Source: JBDTNL01 sp039933785
Lineage (GTDB): Bacteria; Acidobacteriota; Thermoanaerobaculia; Multivoradales; JAGPDF01
Reading direction: 5' to 3'
Assembly: GCA_039933785.1 (NCBI GenBank)
Contig: JBDTNL010000125.1
Location: 1-6,313, forward strand
DNA length: 6,313 nt
In this document: positions 1-5,393 of the stretch, one piece after another
How the letters are laid out: every line of letters begins with the position of its first letter
How positions within the stretch are numbered: the first letter of the stretch is position 1
The notes under the pieces: model-generated
Databases searched by the model: none
Seen by the model: only the letters and a program-made list of their open reading frames with translations
What the model was told of the DNA's origin: nothing
Translations under genes and position numbers: made by a program

Positions 1-597
1 GGGCTCGAGCTCGCGGTCGACGCTCTGGACACCGAGCGCGAACGCTTGACTCGCCGGGTCGACAACCTGCTCACCCTGGCTCGCCTCGAGGCGGGACTGG
101 CGCGCCCGCGGCCCGAGCCGGTGCCACCCGCCGAGATCTTGCGCGCAGCGCGAGAGGCTCTCCACGCGACGCTTCACGGGCACAGCGTCGAGACCACGGT
201 GGCGGCGGACTGTCCCGAGCTGCTGGTCGATGCGCCGCTGACTGTCGAGATCGTGGTCAATCTGCTGGAGAACGCGGCGCGCGCGAGCGGTTCCGGCGCG
301 CCGTTGGAGCTCGCCGCCGCAGCGGACGCAAGTAGCCTGCGCCGCGTGATCATCCAAGTAATGGATCGCGGACCGGGCCTGCCCCGCGGAGTGCGCGCGC
401 GCTTCGCCGTCCCCGGGGCAAGGCGGCAGACGGCGCTCGAGTTCGCCGCCGGCGGATTGGGCCTGGAGATTGCCGACAGTCTGGCGCGCGCCCAAGGCGG
501 CGAGCTCATGTTGATCGAGCGCCTGGGCGGTGGGACTGTGGCGCGACTCCAACTGCCAGCCGCGCCCGAGCTCGCCGCCGAGGGAGAGGTCGCATGA
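1..597 (+). CDS. kdpD: Sensor histidine kinase, C-terminal part, probably KdpD (5' truncated by window)
   Basis: The frame is open from base 1, so the gene starts upstream; 198 residues are visible. They cover the end of the dimerisation helix (the LLTLARLEAG stretch at about 70-99, the usual tail of a HisKA domain) and a full HATPase domain. The N-box VNLLENAA is at 256-279, the G1 box DRGPGLP at 364-384 and the G2 box GGLGLEIA at 451-474. The phosphorylated histidine and any sensor domains lie outside the window. KdpD autophosphorylates at that histidine and passes phosphate to KdpE when K+ is limiting. The KdpD call rests on the neighbours (a KdpE-like regulator, kdpFAB) and on KdpD-like spacing, such as a GHSV motif before the N-box. 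Oddly, the F-box between G1 and G2 is short and lacks the usual IFExF pattern. The stop overlaps the next ATG (ATGA, 594-597), implying translational coupling. A TTG at 46 is not a credible start. Kinase: near certain; KdpD: likely. Confidence 0.8.
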   Translation, partial: GLELAVDALDTERERLTRRVDNLLTLARLEAGLARPRPEPVPPAEILRAAREALHATLHGHSVETTVAADCPELLVDAPLTVEIVVNLLENAARASGSGAPLELAAAADASSLRRVIIQVMDRGPGLPRGVRARFAVPGARRQTALEFAAGGLGLEIADSLARAQGGELMLIERLGGGTVARLQLPAAPELAAEGEVA

Positions 598-1295
598 GTC
601 GCAGCGGTCCACGCCTGCTGGTGGTCGATGACGAGCCCGCCATCCGTCAGGCGCTCACCTCCGAGCTCGAGACCGACGGCTACGACGTGACGTCCGCGGT
701 CGACGGCGCGGCGGCCTTGGCGCTCGCCGAGGAAGACCCCTTCGACCTGGTGCTTACCGACCTCGCGATGCCGCGCATGGACGGCTTCGAGCTCATCCGC
801 CGCCTGCGCGGGCTGCGTGGCGACGCGGCTTCGACGCCGATCGTGGTCCTCTCGGTGCGCGGCGAAGAACAGGACAAGGTCAAGGCGCTCGATCTCGGCG
901 CCGACGATTTCGTCACCAAGCCCTTCGCGCTGGCCGAGCTGCGGGCGCGGGTTCGCGCCCAGCTCCGGCGTAGCGGTCGCGGCAGCGAAGTCTTGCGCTT
1001 CAACGGCTTGACGCTTGACCTCGAGCGCCGGCAGGTTTTCGTCGACGGTCAACCGGTGCGCCTGACACCCACCGAGCTCGCCATCCTCGAGCTTCTCACC
1101 CGCCAAGCCGGAAAGCCCGTCACCTTGCGGCAAATCGTCGCCAAAGTCTGGCACGGCGCACCGGGGACTTCGGACGACACGGTCCGCGTCCACGTCGGCA
1201 GTTTGCGCAAGAAGCTCGAGAGCAATCCCGCCGAGCCCCGCTTCCTGCTCACCGAGCCGTGGGTCGGATATCGGTTCATCGCCGAGCCGATCTGA
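594..1295 (+). CDS. kdpE: KdpE-like OmpR-family response regulator
   Basis: This 233-residue protein has the length and order of OmpR/PhoB regulators. The receiver domain spans about residues 7-122 and the winged-helix DNA-binding domain about 135-231. In the receiver the acidic pocket is D12-D13, the phosphoacceptor is D56 (in LTDLAMP), the conserved hydroxyl is S87 and the lysine is K109 (TKPF). The run from VLSVR through DKVKALDLGADDFVTKPF is the pattern typical of KdpE. The C-terminal domain has LTPTELAILELL and ends in a VGYRF wing. Once phosphorylated by the upstream kinase it should bind DNA and activate K+-uptake genes; TTTAGA-type boxes upstream of kup and of the kdpF cluster are the obvious targets. 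The start at 594 is supported by an AGGGAGAGG Shine-Dalgarno (581-589) four bases upstream and by the ATGA overlap with the kinase. The family assignment is secure. The KdpE identity rests on sequence pattern plus context. Confidence 0.9.
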   Translation: MSRSGPRLLVVDDEPAIRQALTSELETDGYDVTSAVDGAAALALAEEDPFDLVLTDLAMPRMDGFELIRRLRGLRGDAASTPIVVLSVRGEEQDKVKALDLGADDFVTKPFALAELRARVRAQLRRSGRGSEVLRFNGLTLDLERRQVFVDGQPVRLTPTELAILELLTRQAGKPVTLRQIVAKVWHGAPGTSDDTVRVHVGSLRKKLESNPAEPRFLLTEPWVGYRFIAEPI

Positions 1296-1298
1296 ATC

Positions 1299-1323
1299 TT
1301 TAGATTCTCTTTAGACCTTCCCG
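1299..1323 (+). promoter_or_regulatory. Candidate KdpE operator upstream of kup
   Basis: Two TTTAGA half-sites start 11 bases apart (1299-1304 and 1310-1315), about one helical turn, followed by CCTTCCCG (1316-1323). The 14 bases at 1299-1312 recur exactly at 3292-3305, the only other intergenic gap of any size. As I recall it, the E. coli KdpE operator has the same architecture: TTTATA, a T-rich stretch, TTTACA, then a C-rich tail. The site is A+T-rich in G+C-rich DNA and lies 3 bases after the kdpE stop. No good -35/-10 pair was found between it and kup. Function is inferred. Confidence 0.65.
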
Positions 1324-1401
1324 CCCGCCGAGCCTGGACTTGCGGTGGCCGTCGGGCAAGACTCGCTGGTCCCGCTTCCGAATCTCGAGTTCTTCATCGC
1401 A

Positions 1402-3282
1402 ATGACTTCGTTGTCTCCCGTCCGCGAACGATCCACGCCGCTCTCCATCCTCGCTTTGGGAGCGCTGGGCGTCGTCTATGGCGACATCGGAACCAGCCCG
1501 CTCTATGCATTGCGCGAGTGCTTCCTCGGCGCTCACGCCGTCGCGGCGACGCGGGCCAACGTGCTCGGCGTTCTCTCCCTGGTGGTCTGGGCGCTGGTCA
1601 TCATCGTCACGCTGAAGTATCACGTGTATGTCATCCGCTTCGACAACGAAGGCGAGGGGGGAATTCTTGCCTTGCTCGCACTTCTACGACCAGTCGGCCG
1701 CAAGCGGCACTTCGTGCTCCTCGCGCTCGGCTTGTTCGGCGCCGCCTTGCTCTATGGCGACGGCATCATCACGCCGGCCATCTCGGTGCTCTCGGCGGTG
1801 GAGGGCTTGGAGATCGCGACCTCGTTCTTCACCCCCTACGTCGTGCCCGCCACGGTGGCCATCCTGGTCGGCCTTTTTCTCGTCCAGCGCAAGGGGACGG
1901 CCGGTATCGGAAAGATTTTCGGGCCGATCATGTTGGTGTGGTTTGCCACCCTCGCCTTTCTCGGTGTCCGCTCTCTCGCCCACGATCCGAGCGTGCTCGC
2001 GGCGGTCAATCCTTTGTACGCGATCCGCTTTTTCGGTGCCAACGGCTGGCACGGATTCCTGGTTCTCGGCGCGGTATTTCTCGTCGCCACGGGCGGCGAG
2101 GCGCTCTATGCAGACCTCGGGCATTTCGGCGAGCACCCGATTCAGATTGATTGGTTCAGCATCGTGGCTCCGGCTCTGCTACTCAACTATTTCGGACAAG
2201 GCGCGCTGCTCATCCACGATCCCGCCGCAGCCAAGAACCCCTTCTTCCTTCTCGCGCCGAGCTGGGCGCTCCTGCCGTTGGTCGTGCTCGCGACCGCGGC
2301 GACGATCATCGCTTCGCAAGCGGTGATCTCGGGCGCGTTCTCGCTGACCCGCCAGGCCGTGCAGCTCGGCTACTTGCCGCGCATGAACATCGTGCACACC
2401 TCGCCGGGTGAGATCGGGCAGATCTACATTCCGGCGGTCAACTGGCTGCTGATGCTGGCCACGATCGGCTTGGTTTTGGGCTTCCGCTCGTCGAGCAACC
2501 TGGCGGCGGCGTATGGCATCGCGGTGACCACCACCATGATCATCACCACGGCGCTCGCCTTCTTCGTCGCTCGCCAGCGCGGCTGGAACATGCCGGCGTT
2601 GATCGCGGTCACCGTCTTGTTCCTCACCGTCGACCTCGCCTTCTTCGCCGCCAACTTCGTGAAGATCCGCCAGGGGGGCTGGGTGCCGCTCCTCGTCGCC
2701 GCCTCGGTCTACGGCCTGATGACGACCTGGAATCGCGGGCGCTTTCTGCTCGAGCGGCAGGTGGCGCAAAGCGCGCTGCCGGTCGAGGCGTTCGTCGCCG
2801 ATGCCTCGCGGCGCCCGTTGCTACGGGCCGCCGGCAAGACCGCGATCTTTCTGAGCGGCGATCCCGCCGGCACGCCGATCGCGCTTTTGCACAATCTCAA
2901 GCACAACGGCGTGCTTCACGAGCGCAATATCTTCCTCACTGTCGCGGTGGAGGACGTCCCCCACGTTCCCGCAACGCAGCGTCTGGGGATCGAGAGCCTG
3001 GGTCCCGGATTCTGGCGCCTGTCGGTGCACTACGGCTTCATGGAGGATCCCGACCTTCCGGCCGCGCTCTCCCTGGCCGGCACCCAGGGTCTTGCCCTGG
3101 ACCCCTTCATGGCGACCTATTTCCTGAGCCGCAATACCCTCCTGCCAGGACCGCGCCCCGCGATGGCCAAGTGGCGCGAGAACCTGTTCTTCTTTCTCTC
3201 TCGCAACGCGTCGCGACCGACGCAGTACTACCGATTGCCGCCCAATCGGGTCATCGAGCTCGGCATGCAGGTCCTGCTCTGA
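1402..3282 (+). CDS. kup: Kup/Trk-type potassium uptake permease (KUP/HAK/KT family)
   Basis: This is a 626-residue inner-membrane K+ importer of the KUP family, which couples uptake to the proton gradient; E. coli Kup has 622 residues. Family signatures occur in order: GVVYGDIGTSPLY at 23-35 with the conserved D28, GDGIITPAISVLSAVEG at 119-135 with D120 and E134, GGEALYADLGHFG at 231-243, then QAVISGAFSLTRQAVQLG and IYIPAVNWLLM. About twelve hydrophobic segments fill the first two-thirds. A cytoplasmic C-terminal domain follows and ends in the typical WRENLFFFLSRNA and LPPNRVIELGMQV stretches. The ATG at 1402 is preferred because it places the first conserved helix at the usual distance; an in-frame GTG at 1345 would add 19 non-conserved residues inside the leader. 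Its Shine-Dalgarno is poor (only GAG at 1387-1389). The gene sits between kdpE and the kdp transporter genes and is preceded by a candidate KdpE box, suggesting induction by K+ limitation. No truncation or frameshift is seen. Confidence 0.95.
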   Translation: MTSLSPVRERSTPLSILALGALGVVYGDIGTSPLYALRECFLGAHAVAATRANVLGVLSLVVWALVIIVTLKYHVYVIRFDNEGEGGILALLALLRPVGRKRHFVLLALGLFGAALLYGDGIITPAISVLSAVEGLEIATSFFTPYVVPATVAILVGLFLVQRKGTAGIGKIFGPIMLVWFATLAFLGVRSLAHDPSVLAAVNPLYAIRFFGANGWHGFLVLGAVFLVATGGEALYADLGHFGEHPIQIDWFSIVAPALLLNYFGQGALLIHDPAAAKNPFFLLAPSWALLPLVVLATAATIIASQAVISGAFSLTRQAVQLGYLPRMNIVHTSPGEIGQIYIPAVNWLLMLATIGLVLGFRSSSNLAAAYGIAVTTTMIITTALAFFVARQRGWNMPALIAVTVLFLTVDLAFFAANFVKIRQGGWVPLLVAASVYGLMTTWNRGRFLLERQVAQSALPVEAFVADASRRPLLRAAGKTAIFLSGDPAGTPIALLHNLKHNGVLHERNIFLTVAVEDVPHVPATQRLGIESLGPGFWRLSVHYGFMEDPDLPAALSLAGTQGLALDPFMATYFLSRNTLLPGPRPAMAKWRENLFFFLSRNASRPTQYYRLPPNRVIELGMQVLL

Positions 3283-3291
3283 CCGGCACTG

Positions 3292-3319
3292 TTTAGATTC
3301 TCTTTCGGTCTCCTTCCCG
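3292..3319 (+). promoter_or_regulatory. Candidate KdpE operator upstream of the kdpFAB cluster
   Basis: TTTAGATTCTCTTT at 3292-3305 is an exact copy of 1299-1312. The second half-site is weaker here (TTTCGG at 3303-3308, in place of TTTAGA), and the C-rich tail CCTTCCCG (3312-3319) lies three bases further along. The site is 9 bases after the kup stop and about 120 bases before the first small ORF, where an activator site for the structural genes would be expected. No convincing -35/-10 pair follows, so the transcription start is unknown. KdpE binding is inferred from the match between the two copies and from resemblance to the E. coli site. Confidence 0.65.
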
Positions 3320-3329
3320 ACTTCTTCAC

Positions 3330-3380
3330 CCGCGCCGGAGCAGGCTTTCGAGTGTCGCTGCCGGCATCTCGCCGGCGCGG
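3330..3380 (+). repeat. Inverted repeat in the leader before the kdpF cluster
   Basis: CCGCGCCGG (3330-3338) is perfectly complementary to CCGGCGCGG (3372-3380), giving a 9-bp stem around a 33-base interior. The 3' arm overlaps a tighter hairpin, GCCGGC (3360-3365), loop ATCTC, GCCGGC (3371-3376), so the two folds exclude each other. A further 5-bp hairpin, CGCCC-TCGT-GGGCG, lies at 3390-3403, just before the Shine-Dalgarno at 3411. No T-tract follows any of them, so none looks like an intrinsic terminator. In such G+C-rich DNA part of this may be chance. It matches no riboswitch that I recognise, including the c-di-AMP class. Confidence 0.35.
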
Positions 3381-3410
3381 CGCACGCGACGCCCTCGTGG
3401 GCGGGCAAAT

Positions 3411-3417
3411 GGGGAGG
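3411..3417 (+). promoter_or_regulatory. Strong Shine-Dalgarno for the 32-residue ORF
   Basis: GGGGAGG lies seven bases before the ATG at 3425. It is one of the best ribosome-binding sites in the window and the main reason for calling this very short gene. Confidence 0.75.
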
Positions 3418-3424
3418 TGCCGTC

Positions 3425-3523
3425 ATGGACGACGCAATCTATCTCGGGATCACGGCCGCGTTTTTCGCACTGACTTGGTGGCTGGTGCGCTTCTGCGACC
3501 GGCTGCGGGGAGGCAACTCATGA
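3425..3523 (+). CDS. Small single-span membrane protein upstream of kdpF (unnamed)
   Basis: The ORF encodes 32 residues. An acidic start (MDD) is followed by one hydrophobic helix at about residues 4-21, rich in aromatics (Y6, F13, F14, W18, W19), and a short basic tail containing R22, C24-D25-R26-L27 and R28. The positive-inside rule suggests a cytoplasmic C-terminus. Three things support translation: a GGGGAGG Shine-Dalgarno at 3411-3417, an ATGA overlap with kdpF (3520-3523), and a size and topology like KdpF. It is not a second KdpF by sequence, since it lacks the LVYALxxPExF-type end. I do not recognise a named family. Given its place as first gene of the kdp transporter cluster, it could be an accessory subunit of the Kdp pump, a small regulator of it, or a leader ORF that couples translation into kdpF. 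Those roles are inference. Confidence 0.7.
   Translation: MDDAIYLGITAAFFALTWWLVRFCDRLRGGNS
3507..3513 (+). promoter_or_regulatory. Strong Shine-Dalgarno that fixes the kdpF start
   Basis: GGGGAGG lies six bases before the ATG at 3520, inside the end of the preceding small ORF. It supports 3520 as the kdpF start, not an upstream in-frame ATG or the GTG at 3352, which would give an 86-residue protein with a non-conserved Arg-rich front. Confidence 0.75.
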
Positions 3524-3612
3524 GCGGCATCTACATCCTGGGCGCCGTGTTGGCGGCGCTTCTCCTCGTGTACCTCGTCGTGGCGTTGTTCAAGCCCGAA
3601 ATCTTCGATTGA
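3520..3612 (+). CDS. kdpF: KdpF, small subunit of the K+-transporting KdpFABC ATPase
   Basis: This 30-residue single-helix membrane peptide matches KdpF in size (29 residues in E. coli) and pattern. A hydrophobic span at about residues 4-24 ends in VYLVVALFKPEIF, equivalent to the YLVYAL...EAF end of the E. coli protein. KdpF sits at the periphery of KdpA in the membrane and stabilises the KdpFABC complex. The start at 3520 follows from the GGGGAGG six bases upstream and from the ATGA overlap with the preceding small ORF, which suggests translational coupling. kdpA starts 13 bases after its stop, as expected for one transcript. Such short genes are often left out of automatic annotation. Confidence 0.93.
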   Translation: MSGIYILGAVLAALLLVYLVVALFKPEIFD

Positions 3613-3625
3613 AGGGACTGCAACC

Positions 3626-5374
3626 ATGACCGCGAATGGCTGGATTCAACTCGCTTTCTACCTCGCCGCCCTGATCGGCCTCTCCGTGCCTCTGGGGGCC
3701 TACATGGCGCGGGTGTACAAGGGTCGTCCGTGCGGCCTCGACCGAGCGCTCGGTCCCCTCGAGCGCCTTCTGTACCGGGTCTCCGGCGTGCGGGCCGACG
3801 AAGAGATGACTTGGAAGACGTATGCCCTCGCCATGCTGCTGTTCAATTTCGTTGGCTTGCTCGCCGTGTACGCGTTGCATCGCCTGCAAGGTGCCCTGCC
3901 GTTCAATCCCGAGCACCTGCCCTCGGTGAGTGCCCACGGTGCTTTCAACACCGCGGTGAGCTTCGCCACCAACACCAACTGGCAGGACTATGGCGGCGAG
4001 TCGACGCTCTCGTATCTGACCCAGATGCTCGGGCTCACGGTGCAGAACTTCGTGTCTGCCGCCGCGGGCATGGCCTGCCTGGTGGCGCTCATTCGCGCCT
4101 TTGCCCGGCGGCAAGTGAACACCATCGGCAACTTCTGGGTCGACATGTTCCGTTCGACGCTCTACATCCTGCTGCCCCTGTCGCTGATCCTGGCGCTGGC
4201 ACTAGTTGGACAGGGTGTGGTGCAGACGATGCGCCCTTACACCCACGCGCAACTCCTCGAGGCCACGGTCGACGGCGACGGCAAGCCGGTGACCGAGCAA
4301 GTGATCGCGGTCGGACCCGCCGCCTCGCAGATCGCCATCAAGCAGCTCGGCACCAATGGCGGCGGCTTCTTCAACGTCAACTCGGCGCACCCGTTCGAGA
4401 ACCCGACGCCGTGGACGAACTTCCTCGAAGTCCTGTCGATTCTTCTGATCTCCGCCGCGCTCTGTCACAGCTTCGGCGCCATGGTGAACGACAAGCGCCA
4501 GGGGTGGGCTCTCCTGGCCGCCATGACGGTGCTCTTCGTTGCCTTCCTGGCGCTCGCGGTGGCCGCGGAGGTACGCGGCAACCCGGCGCTCACCCGACTC
4601 GGAATTGACGCCGCGGCGTCCGATCTCCAGGCCGGCGGCAGCATGGAGGGCAAGGAGGTCCGCTTCGGCGTCATCAATTCGACGCTTTGGGCGACCGCCA
4701 CCACCGCGGCCTCGAACGGCTCGGTGAACGCCATGCACGACTCGCTGACGCCGCTCGGCGGTCTGGTGCCGATGGTGCTCATGCAGCTCGGCGAAGTGAT
4801 CTACGGCGGCGTCGGGTCCGGCCTCTACGGCATGCTGCTCTTCGTCGTCGTCGCGGTCTTCATCGCCGGGCTGATGGTCGGCCGCACGCCCGAGTACCTG
4901 GGCAAGAAGATCGAGGCCTACGAGATGAAGATGGCCTCGCTCGGCGTCCTCGCGCCGTGCGCCGTGGTGCTGATCGGAACCGCGATCGCCGCGGTTCACC
5001 CGGCCGGCCCCGCCGGCCTCGCCAATCCCGGCGCGCATGGTTTCTCCGAGATCCTCTACGCCTTCTCTTCGGCCGGTAACAACAACGGCAGCGCCTTCGG
5101 TGGACTGACCGTGAGCACGCCGTTTTACGACTCGCTGCTGGGGATCGCGATGCTCTTCGCGCGCTATTGGGTGGCGGTGCCGGTGCTCGCCATCGCCGGT
5201 TCTCTGGCCGCCAAGAAAACCGTGCCGGTGGGCCCCGGGACACTTCCGACCCACGGGCCCCTCTTCGTCGCGCTGGTCATCGCGACCGTGCTGTTGATCG
5301 GCGCCCTCACCTTCTTCCCGGCGCTCGCCCTCGGACCGATCGTCGAGCACCTGCAGATGTTGGCTGCCCGCTGA
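3626..5374 (+). CDS. kdpA: KdpA, K+-translocating subunit of the KdpFABC ATPase
   Basis: This 582-residue polytopic inner-membrane protein belongs to the superfamily of K+ transporters and binds and selects K+ for the Kdp pump. Four filter-type pore loops are visible: TNTNWQ at 115-120, GTNGGG at 242-247, SNGS at 363-366 and NNNGSA at 485-490. Flanking blocks are typical of the family: IKQLGTNGGGFFNVNSAHPF, the GGVGSGLYGML stretch and GLMVGRTPEYLGKKIEAYE. About ten membrane helices are expected. The protein is some 25 residues longer than E. coli KdpA (557), mainly in extra-membrane segments around 195-230 and 315-350; I take this as the common long form of the family and not as an insertion. 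The ATG at 3626 has an AAGGGA Shine-Dalgarno at 3612-3617 and gives the standard short N-terminus before helix one. The gene is intact, 13 bases after kdpF and 19 bases before kdpB. Confidence 0.98.
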   Translation: MTANGWIQLAFYLAALIGLSVPLGAYMARVYKGRPCGLDRALGPLERLLYRVSGVRADEEMTWKTYALAMLLFNFVGLLAVYALHRLQGALPFNPEHLPSVSAHGAFNTAVSFATNTNWQDYGGESTLSYLTQMLGLTVQNFVSAAAGMACLVALIRAFARRQVNTIGNFWVDMFRSTLYILLPLSLILALALVGQGVVQTMRPYTHAQLLEATVDGDGKPVTEQVIAVGPAASQIAIKQLGTNGGGFFNVNSAHPFENPTPWTNFLEVLSILLISAALCHSFGAMVNDKRQGWALLAAMTVLFVAFLALAVAAEVRGNPALTRLGIDAAASDLQAGGSMEGKEVRFGVINSTLWATATTAASNGSVNAMHDSLTPLGGLVPMVLMQLGEVIYGGVGSGLYGMLLFVVVAVFIAGLMVGRTPEYLGKKIEAYEMKMASLGVLAPCAVVLIGTAIAAVHPAGPAGLANPGAHGFSEILYAFSSAGNNNGSAFGGLTVSTPFYDSLLGIAMLFARYWVAVPVLAIAGSLAAKKTVPVGPGTLPTHGPLFVALVIATVLLIGALTFFPALALGPIVEHLQMLAAR

Positions 5375-5393
5375 GGCAGAGCAAGGACAGACT

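Noticed and set aside
174..1193. 339-codon open frame on the - strand across the kinase and regulator genes
   Set aside because: It lies opposite two genes with clear domains, has no recognisable motifs, and is the expected antisense shadow of G+C-rich coding DNA.
1340..1370. Sigma-70 promoter starting with TTGCGG at 1340
   Set aside because: No acceptable -10 hexamer lies at 16-18 bases spacing.
1345..1401. 19-residue extension of Kup from a GTG at 1345
   Set aside because: It has no good Shine-Dalgarno and adds residues absent from the usual Kup N-terminus; the ATG at 1402 gives the family length.
1296..1401. Terminator between kdpE and kup
   Set aside because: The only clear dyad (1294-1307) is A+T-rich with no GC stem or T-tract after it, so it does not look like an intrinsic terminator.
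2179..2769. 196-codon open frame on the - strand inside kup
   Set aside because: It is the antisense of conserved Kup transmembrane segments, with charged low-complexity content and no domain.
3283..3424. Possible c-di-AMP (ydaO-type) riboswitch before the kdp cluster
   Set aside because: This ligand controls K+ transport genes in some bacteria, but I could not find the conserved ydaO core, and the gap is short once the operator-like box is set aside.
3352..3519. 56-residue N-terminal extension of KdpF from a GTG at 3352
   Set aside because: KdpF is about 30 residues; the extension is Arg/Gly-rich, not conserved in character, and overlaps a better-supported small ORF in another frame. A strong Shine-Dalgarno precedes the ATG at 3520.
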